The translations under genes were made by a program, and so were the position numbers. Shown here piece after piece: positions 1-7,752 of a stretch of DNA of 22,584 bases. The stretch is from a virus, in IMG/VR virus record IMGVR_UViG_3300042446_001138, positions 1 through 22,584 of that record; one strand, 5' to 3'. The notes under the pieces were generated by a model. That model did not search any database. It was not told where the DNA came from and saw nothing but the letters and a program-made list of their open reading frames with translations. Each line of letters opens with the position of its first letter. Within the stretch, counting starts at the first letter, position 1.

Positions 1-2
1 TA

Positions 3-2171
3 AGCACGGAAATAATTGATGAATTATTGCTTAAAGCAATGGTAAATTTGATTGACGAGACAGAAAACCCAGACATTAATAATGTAAACTATCAATATGT
101 AGCAGGACGTCAAAAGGTGTCAATGCTACGCAAAGAAGTATATGGATCATATACACCTCCCCCATTATATGATATCGTAACAAAAAATATAGAACTTGGT
201 ATGTATACTACTGAGTTATTGGAATGGTATACCAAAGATGAATGGGATATCATTGACCTGTTCATTGACCATAGCAAGGACGAAAATTACACTTATGCGG
301 CTATCGCACAATTAACCGAAAAGTACTTAGTGCAGAACCGTGCTACTGGTCAAGTTTATGAAAGTCCTCAAGTAAGATACGCAATTGCAGCCGCCACTGC
401 ATTCCATAATGAACCTAAAGATAAGAGATTAAAATATGTCAAAGAATATTACGAATGTGCAAGTGATGGCCACTTTACTCTTGCTACCCCTGTTCTCGCT
501 GGCCTTGGCACTACTACTAAGCAGTTTTCTAGCTGTGTACTTATTACTAGCGATGATACACTTGACAGTATATTCGCTGCCGGAGAAATGATGGCAAAGT
601 ATGCTAGCAAACGTGCTGGCATAGGATTAGAGATTGGTAGAATCAGACCACTAGGTGCACCTATTCGTAACGGTGAAATCAAACACACTGGCATGATTCC
701 TTTCTTAAAGAAATGGTTTGGCGACTTGCGTAGTTGCAGTCAAGGTGGTGTGCGTAACGCAAGCTGCACAGTTACATTCCCAGTATGGCATTATCAGTTT
801 GAAGATTTAATTGTATTAAAGAACAATCAAGGTACAGACGAAACACGTGTACGTCAAATGGATTATTCAGTAGTAGTCAATAAGATGTTCTTTAATCGTT
901 TTGCTAAGAATGAAAACATCACATTGTTTGATCCACATGATGTACCAGACTTGTACGAAGCATACTATAGAGATAGTGAAGAATTTGAAAAATTGTACAC
1001 AATGTACGAAAGTAAGCGTGGCATCAAAAAGAAAGTATTGCCCGCGGTAGAAATATTTAAAAATGGAATACTAAAAGAACGTACTGATACAGGTCGTATC
1101 TATCTAGTATTCATTGATAACGTAATTAATCAGGGTCCGTTTGATACTAAACTTGATCCGATTTATCAGAGTAACCTTTGCCAAGAAATACTATTACCTA
1201 CAAAGCCTTTTCAACGTATTGAAGACGAGGCAGGTCGCATTGCACTATGTACATTGGGCAGTGTGAACTGGGGTGCGTTTAAGACGCCCCAAGAAATGCG
1301 TAAGGCATGTAGAGTATTAGTACGTAGTCTAAGTAATCTCCTTAGCTATCAAGACTTCCTCAGTGTTCAGAGTAAGTTAGCTAACTTAGATTTCGAACCT
1401 CTTGGTGTAGGGATTACCAATTTAGCTTACTGGCATGCCAAGCGTAGTTATAAATACGGCACGACAGAAGCATTGGCAGAAGTAAAGCGTTGGATGGAAC
1501 ATCAAGCATACTATCTAACTGAAACAAGCGTGGAACTAGCACAAGAACGTGGTGCATGCGGTCGTAGTCAACATACCTTCTACGGACAAGGCATCTTTCC
1601 TTGGGAACGCAGAGCAGAGGGTGTTAATGAATTAACAGACTTTAGCCCAAGTTTAGATTGGGAACCACTACGCCAGAATCTATTGAAATATGGCATTAGA
1701 AATGCTACACTAATGGCTGTAGCACCTGTTGAAAGTTCTAGCGTTGTATTAAACTCAACAAACGGTATTGAAATGCCAATGGAGATGATAAGTGTTAAAG
1801 AAAGTAAAGCTGGCAGCTTTGTACAAGTGGTGCCAGAATACAAGCGATTAAAGAACCGTTATCAATTGATGTGGGATCAAAAGGATTGTGTAGACTATTT
1901 AAAGACAGCGGCAGTATTAGCAGTATATATTGACCAGAGTCTTTCAACTAACACATTTTATAACCCAGCATACTTTAATGAAGGTAAAGTACCAGGAACA
2001 TTGATTGCTAAAAATCTTATGCTTGCATACAAATGGGGTATCAAAACTATCTATTATAGTTTGATTAACAAAGTGGGTAGTAAAGTAGCACTGCAAGAAG
2101 ATAATGTTATCCCATTCGTTAAACAAGATATTATTGAAGATGAAGATTATTGTGAAAGTTGTGTACTATGA
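3..2171 (+). CDS. nrdA: Ribonucleoside-diphosphate reductase class Ia, large (alpha) subunit, 5'-truncated by window edge
   Basis: This enzyme reduces ribonucleoside diphosphates to deoxyribonucleotides together with NrdB, supplying dNTPs for phage replication. The reading frame is open to the left edge, and the first visible residues align with roughly residue 58 of E. coli NrdA, so the N-terminus and any ATP-cone lie outside. Numbering from the in-frame TTG at 27, the catalytic cysteines are Cys170 (in QFSSC), Cys385 with Glu387 (SNLCQE) and Cys408 (IALC). The radical-transfer tyrosine pair is in KTIYYS near the C-terminus. The tail ends CESCVL and so keeps the redox-active Cys pair that glutaredoxin re-reduces. 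The 3' end overlaps the next gene at ATGA, consistent with translational coupling. The class Ia assignment follows from this alignment and from the nrdB and glutaredoxin genes downstream. Confidence 0.97.
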   Translation, partial: STEIIDELLLKAMVNLIDETENPDINNVNYQYVAGRQKVSMLRKEVYGSYTPPPLYDIVTKNIELGMYTTELLEWYTKDEWDIIDLFIDHSKDENYTYAAIAQLTEKYLVQNRATGQVYESPQVRYAIAAATAFHNEPKDKRLKYVKEYYECASDGHFTLATPVLAGLGTTTKQFSSCVLITSDDTLDSIFAAGEMMAKYASKRAGIGLEIGRIRPLGAPIRNGEIKHTGMIPFLKKWFGDLRSCSQGGVRNASCTVTFPVWHYQFEDLIVLKNNQGTDETRVRQMDYSVVVNKMFFNRFAKNENITLFDPHDVPDLYEAYYRDSEEFEKLYTMYESKRGIKKKVLPAVEIFKNGILKERTDTGRIYLVFIDNVINQGPFDTKLDPIYQSNLCQEILLPTKPFQRIEDEAGRIALCTLGSVNWGAFKTPQEMRKACRVLVRSLSNLLSYQDFLSVQSKLANLDFEPLGVGITNLAYWHAKRSYKYGTTEALAEVKRWMEHQAYYLTETSVELAQERGACGRSQHTFYGQGIFPWERRAEGVNELTDFSPSLDWEPLRQNLLKYGIRNATLMAVAPVESSSVVLNSTNGIEMPMEMISVKESKAGSFVQVVPEYKRLKNRYQLMWDQKDCVDYLKTAAVLAVYIDQSLSTNTFYNPAYFNEGKVPGTLIAKNLMLAYKWGIKTIYYSLINKVGSKVALQEDNVIPFVKQDIIEDEDYCESCVL

Positions 2172-2362
2172 TGGATGCCTATGAGATTCAACAAAAATTA
2201 CTAGCAGAGTGGCGCAGAATGGCATTAGCTAGTGGAGCGGATACTATAAAAAAAGTATACAATGATGTACCGGTACTTGTAAAAGTTTATGGTAAAATGT
2301 ATACAGTAAGTGATGTATTATCTATAGATGGTAAAATACTTTTGGAAGTAGCAGATGAGTAA
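2168..2362 (+). CDS. Small unknown protein between nrdA and nrdB (64 aa)
   Basis: I do not recognise this protein. The chosen start is the ATG at 2168, which forms an ATGA overlap with the nrdA stop; a second ATG follows at 2171. The stop overlaps the start of nrdB by eight bases, so the gene sits in a fully coupled operon and is very likely translated. The protein has an N-terminal helical stretch (EIQQKLLAEWRRMAL) followed by a predicted beta-rich half with hydrophobic alternation (VPVLVKVYGKMYTV). It has no cysteines, signal peptide or membrane segment. Its position suggests a link to ribonucleotide reduction, but that is inference from position only. Confidence 0.75.
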   Translation: MMDAYEIQQKLLAEWRRMALASGADTIKKVYNDVPVLVKVYGKMYTVSDVLSIDGKILLEVADE

Positions 2363-3458
2363 AGAACAATATAATTTAAGCAAACAAACAAACTATCTAA
2401 AACGTACAATGTTTTTAGACCCGGAAGGCCCTGTAACAGTACAACGATTTGAAGAAGTTAAGTATCCAAGACTTGCTAAGTACGAAGAAACAGCACGTGG
2501 ATTCTTTTGGGTTCCAGAAGAAATAAGTTTAACAAAAGATAAGATTGACCACAAGGATAGTAGTGATGCCATTAAGCATATCTTTACTAGTAACTTATTG
2601 AGGCAAACTGCGTTGGATTCTATACAGGGTCGTGCACCAAGTCAAGTATTCAGCCCAGTCATCAGTATTCCAGAACTTGAAGCATTAGTTAGTAATTGGA
2701 GTTTCTTTGAAACTAATATACACTCAAAATCTTACAGTCATATTATTAGGAACGTATATGGTGTTCCTAAAGAAGAATTTAATAAAATTCACGATACCAA
2801 AGAAATAGTAGAAATGTCTGCTAGTGTAGGTAGATACTATGATGAATTGCATCAATTAAATTGTTTAAAAGAATCTGACCCAAGTAAAGTGGGACATATG
2901 GAACACATTAAAGCAATATGGATGGCATTGAATGCCAGTTACGCACTAGAAGCATTACGCTTCATGGTAAGTTTTGCAACAAGTCTTGCTATGGTAGAGA
3001 ACAAGATTTACATTGGTAACGGAAACATTATCTCCTTGATCCTGCAAGATGAGTTGCTTCATACAGAGTGGACTGCATGGTTGATTAACAATGTAGTTAA
3101 AGATGATCCACGATTTGTTATTGCTAAACAAGAATGCGAACGTGAAGTATATGAACTATATATGGATGTTATCCGTGAAGAAAAAGAATGGGCACACTAT
3201 CTATTCAGTAAAGGTGTTGTTATTGGTTTAAATGCAGATATACTTTCAGATTTTGTAGACTATACTGCATTTAGTAGACTGAAAGATATTGGTATTAAAT
3301 ACAATGAAAATCATCCAAAACATAGCCCTATCCCGTGGTTCAATAAACACGTGAATATCAACAAGAAACAATCAGCACTACAAGAAACAGAAAGTACCAA
3401 CTATGTTATTGGCGTTATGTCAGATGTAGTTGAGTACGATGAATTACCAGTATTATAA
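2355..3458 (+). CDS. nrdB: Ribonucleoside-diphosphate reductase class Ia, small (beta) subunit
   Basis: This is the di-iron tyrosyl-radical subunit that starts catalysis in NrdA. By comparison with E. coli NrdB, the expected ligands are visible as Asp88 (QTALDSIQGR), Glu119, His123, Glu199 (ALEALRF), Glu233 and His236 (QDELLH). The radical tyrosine is Tyr127 in HSKSYSHIIRN, and FFWVPEEI near residue 50 carries the conserved Trp. At 367 residues it is close to the usual length of about 375. One oddity is that Glu119 and His123 are four residues apart (ETNIH), whereas E. coli has three (ETIH). The C-terminus (VEYDELPVL) resembles the tail that docks onto NrdA. It starts at an ATG overlapping the preceding small gene, and a good Shine-Dalgarno for the next gene follows its stop. 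Confidence 0.97.
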   Translation: MSKEQYNLSKQTNYLKRTMFLDPEGPVTVQRFEEVKYPRLAKYEETARGFFWVPEEISLTKDKIDHKDSSDAIKHIFTSNLLRQTALDSIQGRAPSQVFSPVISIPELEALVSNWSFFETNIHSKSYSHIIRNVYGVPKEEFNKIHDTKEIVEMSASVGRYYDELHQLNCLKESDPSKVGHMEHIKAIWMALNASYALEALRFMVSFATSLAMVENKIYIGNGNIISLILQDELLHTEWTAWLINNVVKDDPRFVIAKQECEREVYELYMDVIREEKEWAHYLFSKGVVIGLNADILSDFVDYTAFSRLKDIGIKYNENHPKHSPIPWFNKHVNINKKQSALQETESTNYVIGVMSDVVEYDELPVL

Positions 3459-3461
3459 GGA
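3456..3461 (+). promoter_or_regulatory. Shine-Dalgarno site of the glutaredoxin gene
   Basis: TAAGGA begins inside the nrdB stop codon and lies six bases before the ATG at 3468. It supports that start and continued translation along the operon. Confidence 0.7.
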
Positions 3462-3467
3462 AATAAG

Positions 3468-3698
3468 ATGAAAGCTATTGTATGGAGTAAGTACCACTGC
3501 CCTTATTGCGACCAAGCAAAGGCATTGTTAACTAGCAAAGGTATCCAATTTGAAGAAAAGAAAATTGGAGATGGATACACCAAAGAAGAATTACTAGAGG
3601 CAGTTCCAAATGCCCGAACAGTACCGCAGATTTTCCTAGACGGAGAATTAATCGGAGGGTTCACCGAACTCAGAACAAAATTAACAGAAAGCGTATAA
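3468..3698 (+). CDS. Glutaredoxin (76 aa)
   Basis: This is a small thiol-disulfide oxidoreductase that most likely re-reduces the C-terminal cysteine pair of the phage NrdA. The CPYC active site is at residues 11-14, right after the first strand (KAIVWSKYH). A cis-proline motif follows (ARTVPQIFL), then the glutathione-binding Gly-Gly region (GELIGGF). Length and motif order match bacterial and phage glutaredoxins. It follows nrdB by nine bases with a clear Shine-Dalgarno, and its stop overlaps the next start (TAATG). The nrdA-nrdB-glutaredoxin order supports the assignment. Confidence 0.95.
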   Translation: MKAIVWSKYHCPYCDQAKALLTSKGIQFEEKKIGDGYTKEELLEAVPNARTVPQIFLDGELIGGFTELRTKLTESV

Positions 3699-3997
3699 TG
3701 GAAGTTGGAAAAGTATATACATTTAAATTAAATAGCGGTGAAGAACTAATCGCTAAAGTTACAGGACTAAACAACGGTGACGGTTATTTGACAATAACTG
3801 AACCAGTAAGTATTGCACCCGGACAAAAGGGAATGCAAATGATTCCTAGCATGTTTACCGCAGAACCAGGTGGAGATGTTACACTAAATACTAATAGCGT
3901 TTCCGTTTTTGCTATCACAGAAGATAGCATTAAGATGAAATACATTGAGGCTACTACTGGGATTCAACTTCCAGAAAAGAAAATTATATTAGGATAA
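3698..3997 (+). CDS. Small beta-rich protein, possibly Sm-like (99 aa)
   Basis: The function is unknown. The first half alternates in a way expected for a small beta barrel: VYTFKLNSGEELIAKVTG, then a YLTITEPVSI strand. This resembles the Sm1-type pattern of a strand, Gly-Glu-Glu, a strand and then a 'xxxPV' strand. Sm-like proteins are known from marine phages, so this is a plausible but unproven match. The middle (GMQMIPSMF) is Met-rich, and a later stretch (SVSVFAITEDSIKMKYIEAT) may close the barrel. There is no signal peptide or cysteine. The start overlaps the glutaredoxin stop (TAATG), and the PAAR gene begins one base after its stop. It may act in RNA binding or as a small structural protein. 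Confidence 0.7.
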   Translation: MEVGKVYTFKLNSGEELIAKVTGLNNGDGYLTITEPVSIAPGQKGMQMIPSMFTAEPGGDVTLNTNSVSVFAITEDSIKMKYIEATTGIQLPEKKIILG

Positions 3998-3998
3998 A

Positions 3999-4280
3999 AT
4001 GCCAAAATTAAGTCGTAAAGGTGATAAAAATCAAACAGGTGGTGCCATAATACGTGGAGCCGGAACTGTTATTGCCAACGGCATTAATGTGGGATTGCAT
4101 GTTAGTACAATGACACCACATGCCCCATTTGGTCCTCCCCACCCCCCGCATGCAGCCGCAACAACTACCGAAGGTAGCCCTACAGTATTTGCTGAGGGAT
4201 CACCGGTATTAAGAGTAGGATCAGGAAATAGTTGTGGACATAGCATAGTTGAAGGCAGCCCTAACGTAGTTGTCCCATGA
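3999..4280 (+). CDS. PAAR-repeat tail-spike tip protein (93 aa)
   Basis: PAAR proteins form the metal-binding conical tip of contractile-tail spikes (T4 gp5.4 and type VI secretion tips). The length fits. The protein shows the Gly-rich repeat pattern, with recurring EGSP units (TEGSPTVF, AEGSPVLRV, VEGSPNVVV). Candidate metal ligands include His34, His41, His48, His51, Cys79 and His81. The start is one base after the preceding stop, and the stop overlaps the ATG of the large gene at 4277 (ATGA). The context suggests a virion baseplate or spike role and supports the myovirus interpretation. Confidence 0.9.
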   Translation: MPKLSRKGDKNQTGGAIIRGAGTVIANGINVGLHVSTMTPHAPFGPPHPPHAAATTTEGSPTVFAEGSPVLRVGSGNSCGHSIVEGSPNVVVP

Positions 4281-6310
4281 GTTATACCCCGTTAAAAATT
4301 AATGCAATGGGTTCTCTGTTGCAAGATGTAGGTCTATATATAAATCCTAATGCACAGTCGTACATGGGTACCAGTACGTCAGTTACTAATTATACCCCGG
4401 GCACAATAATAGATACTACAGTACTATCCACTATTACTAACGCTATGAATGTAGCATTCCCGTTGATTAACGCAGGCATCACTCAGGGTGAGTATAACAA
4501 TCTTATAAGCATAGGTTCTACTACAATACCTGCACTAGGTAACGCTAAACCTAGCGCATATATTAATGCATATACTGGGCAGAATACTCGTCACGGATTC
4601 TTACGACTAATTGCATGGCAAGCACATAAAGACTTTTACATCAACAACGGTAGTTACAGTGATTTTTTAGCAACATTTAATGCAATGCACGGTAGAAAAA
4701 CTCAGATGAATGAGACTATTAAAGCATTGAACAATTCATTAACATTTTTAGATGGCATCTATAGTAACATGAATGACTTGATTACTGCTGATATAGCCGG
4801 TATCAATCTAAGTACATTCTATTGGGGACAAGATTTAATTGCTGTGGGCAAAGCAATAGATTTGAAATATATCTCAACGTTTGGTAATCCAGATGACTTG
4901 TTAAGAACACTGTACAAGAATGGTGCAATCACACAGTCTATTAATTTAGGTTTGCTAAGTGCCGGAATGACTTCTAACGATATTAATAATATATTCAATG
5001 GCACACCCGCAACACCAGAGCAACAAAAATATATATATGCTACATTTTGTTTGATTATTAATGATGACTTGACTGATGTATTGACTCCGTTAAATTGTCA
5101 AACTACAGGACTAATGATGTTAGCAGATTTATTAGACCCTAAGAAGTTGTTTCCAAATAGTTATCAATCATTAACTACCCCGGTATTCAATGGGACACCC
5201 TTACCAACTAATAGCAAAACATACTATTTGATTTATAAAAATGGTACAATAGATGCGGTACCGGGATTGAATATAGGTGAAAGATTACAAAACATTATAC
5301 CACCTGAACTATCATATTCATGCGATGCATTTAGTAGAGCCATGATGCAGGTTCGCAATATTCAAAATATGGATATAGAGAAATTCAGTCAGGTTGTATT
5401 CAATTTGGAAAACGTTAACGGTTTGGGTGTAGGTGGAACGAATATCCCGACTAACACAGAGTTAGCAAATGTTGCTATAAATGCAGTGGCAAAAGGATCC
5501 GGCACTAACGGATTATATACAATGTGCGACTTCTTTGGAAGCATGACGGATATACACTATGATTGGGCTGAGTTACAAACACAGATTAGAGCATTGCAGT
5601 CTACTAATTTGTTTGCTATTTACAATAATATCAATAGCTTGTTGGGTGGGTTTGGACCATATGGTTCATTGCAAACATTGATTGATTCTGCTAATGCTGA
5701 AATATATAGTATAATGATTGCTAATCCTACCCTAGCTACTAAGTTGAACTCATTGTATAGTAGCTTTGGTGAGTATATAGCAAAAGAAGAAAACGCTAGA
5801 TTATTAGCATTGAGTACAATTGATGACCTAACAAGTACTACTAGTGATACAATAAACTTTATTGATAGTTTATCTCAATACGCCACAGAGACAGAAATTA
5901 AAGAATCTGCATTAGTTATAGAAAATATATCTGATACAGCAACTGTAGGAGGAAACAGTATAATAGCGTCTATGCGTGAAGCACGGAATGCAAAGCGATT
6001 AGGTCTTACTGGAGCAGAATTAGATAATGATGTGAATCTTACATCTGATTTAGTATTACCGAGAGTAACCGGAGAAACATTAGGAAATTCTCCAATTGAA
6101 GGTTACAATAACTGTAGCAATTTAAGCAATGTACCTATCATAACAGGCGCGGCTACAGTCCCGGGAAGTCTAGCAGGATCTTCCCAAACAACGTTGATAC
6201 CAGATAACCTTAGTATTCTTATTGAACCAGGTTGTGCTACGGTATTGACACCAACCGAAGCAATTGCTGATGTAGTATTGTGCAATTGTGACTGTTGGGA
6301 AAACTTATGA
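4277..6310 (+). CDS. Large unknown protein coupled to PAAR, probable virion/baseplate component (677 aa)
   Basis: I do not recognise the family. The sequence is rich in Asn, Thr, Ser, Ile and Leu, like many phage structural proteins. It has no signal peptide and no evident catalytic motif, and I see no lysozyme or peptidase signature. A helical, charged region lies around residues 500-580 (YIAKEENARLLALSTIDD). The C-terminus is low in charge and ends with three alternating cysteines, Cys669, Cys671 and Cys673 (LCNCDCWENL), which could bind metal or form disulfides. The start at 4277 overlaps the PAAR stop by ATGA, indicating coupled production. Virion assignment rests on this coupling and on composition. 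It could instead be a baseplate hub or tail-associated protein, or a secreted effector. Confidence 0.8.
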   Translation: MSYTPLKINAMGSLLQDVGLYINPNAQSYMGTSTSVTNYTPGTIIDTTVLSTITNAMNVAFPLINAGITQGEYNNLISIGSTTIPALGNAKPSAYINAYTGQNTRHGFLRLIAWQAHKDFYINNGSYSDFLATFNAMHGRKTQMNETIKALNNSLTFLDGIYSNMNDLITADIAGINLSTFYWGQDLIAVGKAIDLKYISTFGNPDDLLRTLYKNGAITQSINLGLLSAGMTSNDINNIFNGTPATPEQQKYIYATFCLIINDDLTDVLTPLNCQTTGLMMLADLLDPKKLFPNSYQSLTTPVFNGTPLPTNSKTYYLIYKNGTIDAVPGLNIGERLQNIIPPELSYSCDAFSRAMMQVRNIQNMDIEKFSQVVFNLENVNGLGVGGTNIPTNTELANVAINAVAKGSGTNGLYTMCDFFGSMTDIHYDWAELQTQIRALQSTNLFAIYNNINSLLGGFGPYGSLQTLIDSANAEIYSIMIANPTLATKLNSLYSSFGEYIAKEENARLLALSTIDDLTSTTSDTINFIDSLSQYATETEIKESALVIENISDTATVGGNSIIASMREARNAKRLGLTGAELDNDVNLTSDLVLPRVTGETLGNSPIEGYNNCSNLSNVPIITGAATVPGSLAGSSQTTLIPDNLSILIEPGCATVLTPTEAIADVVLCNCDCWENL

Positions 6311-6356
6311 TTAGTTAACAACTATCATAGTGCTGTTACTGGATAACATCCGGTAG

Positions 6357-6362
6357 AAAGGA
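6357..6362 (+). promoter_or_regulatory. Shine-Dalgarno site of the SleB-like gene
   Basis: AAAGGA sits four bases before the ATG at 6367 in a 56-base gap that has no other clear signal. It fixes the start upstream of the hydrophobic N-terminal segment. Confidence 0.6.
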
Positions 6363-6366
6363 ATAT

Positions 6367-6900
6367 ATGAAGCACACCTTTTTCAGTTTCTTTAGAGTAT
6401 ATCTATTTGTACCTCTAATAATATTAAGTTTGTTTGTATCTACAAACAATACTAATTCAACTTTATTTGAAAAAATCTATAAGAAAGTAGATTTGGTTCA
6501 AGTCAAGTGTCTAGCAACTAACATTTTTCATGAGGCAAATAAAGAGCCAATACTAGGACAAGCCGCAGTCGCACGTGTAGTAGTTAATCGTGTCAATCAT
6601 GGGTTTGCAAGCACCCCGTGTAAAGTTATTCATCAAGTTACTTATGTAGATAAGGGCTTAGATGAAAAGGTTAAAGTATGTCAATTTAGTTGGGTTTGTG
6701 AAGGCAAAGGTAAAGTGAATGAGCAAGACCCAAAATATCAACGTGCATTTCAAATTGCGTATGAAGTATTGGCATTAGACAAATACAAAGAAGTTGTACC
6801 TAAAACTACTTTATTCTTTCATAACTTAACCGTTGACCCGTTATGGCCTTATAAACAGGTTAAACAAATTGGTAATCATATTTTTTATAGCAAGAAGTAA
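6367..6900 (+). CDS. SleB-like cell-wall hydrolase with N-terminal membrane/signal segment (177 aa)
   Basis: This is a likely endolysin of the Hydrolase_2 (SleB) family, whose members cleave peptidoglycan glycan strands. The family core is at residues 48-75. NIFHEANKEP carries the candidate catalytic Glu56, and it is followed by the typical GQAAVARVVVNRV. The conserved later elements are CQFSWVCEGK and LFFHN. The N-terminus (residues 5-25) is a hydrophobic segment without a clear cleavage site. It could be a signal peptide, an anchor, or a signal-arrest-release sequence that allows lysis without a classical holin. A Shine-Dalgarno precedes the ATG. It lies between the structural genes and the methyltransferase pair and appears to start its own transcript or follow by readthrough. 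Confidence 0.92.
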   Translation: MKHTFFSFFRVYLFVPLIILSLFVSTNNTNSTLFEKIYKKVDLVQVKCLATNIFHEANKEPILGQAAVARVVVNRVNHGFASTPCKVIHQVTYVDKGLDEKVKVCQFSWVCEGKGKVNEQDPKYQRAFQIAYEVLALDKYKEVVPKTTLFFHNLTVDPLWPYKQVKQIGNHIFYSKK

Positions 6901-6934
6901 CAATCATTAATTTTTTAGGTAGTAACTCATTCTG

Positions 6935-6942
6935 TATATATA
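6935..6942 (+). promoter_or_regulatory. Candidate late-type promoter element ahead of the FkbM pair
   Basis: TATATATA differs at one position from the T4-like late octamer TATAAATA and ends four bases before the ATG at 6947. If used, transcription would start close to the start codon, and no Shine-Dalgarno is visible. The AT-rich context makes chance occurrence quite possible. Confidence 0.3.
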
Positions 6943-6946
6943 ATAG

Positions 6947-7744
6947 ATGAGTTACGAATTACAAGAACACTTTGACAAACTTAAGCCTGATTTAGGTACT
7001 ACTGATACTAAATTTGGTGAAATTTGCGTATATAGGACTAATACTGATAGTGTTACAAGCACTGCTTTAATTGCATATGGGGAGTTATACAATGCTGAGT
7101 TGTATATGTTATCCGCATACTTAAAAGAAGAATCTATTTTTGTAGATATTGGTTCAAATATTGGATACCGATGCATCGGGATTACTGAATTAACTAAGTG
7201 CAAAGTATATGGGTTTGAACCCAATCCTGACCACTTTGTTTTATCAGCATTTAATTGTCAAGGTAAGCCAATTAAATTATTTCACTCTGCGCTTAGTAGC
7301 ACAAAGGGTACAGTAAAATTGCCAAATGACATTGAAGTCCCTTGCAAGAAACTAGACGATATAACAGAAATAACTGAAAAAATAGATGCAATAAAGATCA
7401 CAACCAATGGTTATGAATTTGAAATATTAAAAGGCTCATCTAAACTTATTAAGAAAGATAGACCAATCATAATGTATCATGCAATGGATATGACAATATG
7501 GTCTGAATGCTATGATTTTTTAAAAACTAAAAAATATAAACAGTATTGGGTAACATGTTTAACCAAACCAATTGGTGAAAACTTTAAAAAAGTCTCAGAA
7601 GATTTGTTTGGAAAAGCTGGCATTAGCAGTATCTTAGCTGTGCCTGAAGAAAAAATGCAACCAAACGATTTAGTTGAAGTATTAGCTGGGGAAGATTATT
7701 CTAGTACAGTACAACGTCTTGCAAATTACAAAATACTATTTTAA
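6947..7744 (+). CDS. FkbM-type SAM-dependent methyltransferase, copy 1, altered core motif (265 aa)
   Basis: This is a Rossmann-fold methyltransferase of the FkbM type, a family that usually O-methylates sugars or small molecules. The SAM-binding motif FVDIGSNIG is at residues 65-73, and the acidic second-strand motif GFEPNP is at 89-94. The usual family signature KIDVEGxE appears as KITTNGYE (150-157), with Asp replaced by Thr and Glu by Asn, followed by the normal ILKG. It is paralogous along its full length to the next gene, which keeps the standard motif. The start ATG at 6947 has no visible Shine-Dalgarno. It could be an active enzyme with changed specificity, a regulatory partner of copy 2, or a decaying copy. 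The reading frame is intact. Confidence 0.88.
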   Translation: MSYELQEHFDKLKPDLGTTDTKFGEICVYRTNTDSVTSTALIAYGELYNAELYMLSAYLKEESIFVDIGSNIGYRCIGITELTKCKVYGFEPNPDHFVLSAFNCQGKPIKLFHSALSSTKGTVKLPNDIEVPCKKLDDITEITEKIDAIKITTNGYEFEILKGSSKLIKKDRPIIMYHAMDMTIWSECYDFLKTKKYKQYWVTCLTKPIGENFKKVSEDLFGKAGISSILAVPEEKMQPNDLVEVLAGEDYSSTVQRLANYKILF

Positions 7745-7752
7745 GCAGTAAA

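Noticed and set aside
449-2126. Three minus-strand open frames inside nrdA (81, 87, 60 codons)
   Set aside because: They are antisense shadows of a highly conserved gene, with no promoter or ribosome site.
4031-4246. 71-codon minus-strand frame across the PAAR gene
   Set aside because: It is the reverse complement of a Gly/Pro-rich repeat gene; low stop density there explains it.
4336-4345. TATAAATC inside the 677-residue gene as a late promoter
   Set aside because: It is within coding sequence just after the start and no gene begins behind it; chance in AT-rich DNA.
6311-6366. Possible terminator in the gap before the SleB-like gene
   Set aside because: Only a four-base stem (AGTT/AACT) is visible, without a T-run; too weak to call.
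6939-6944. TATAAT as a host-type -10 box before the FkbM pair
   Set aside because: It would start transcription past the ATG at 6947, and there is no -35-like element.
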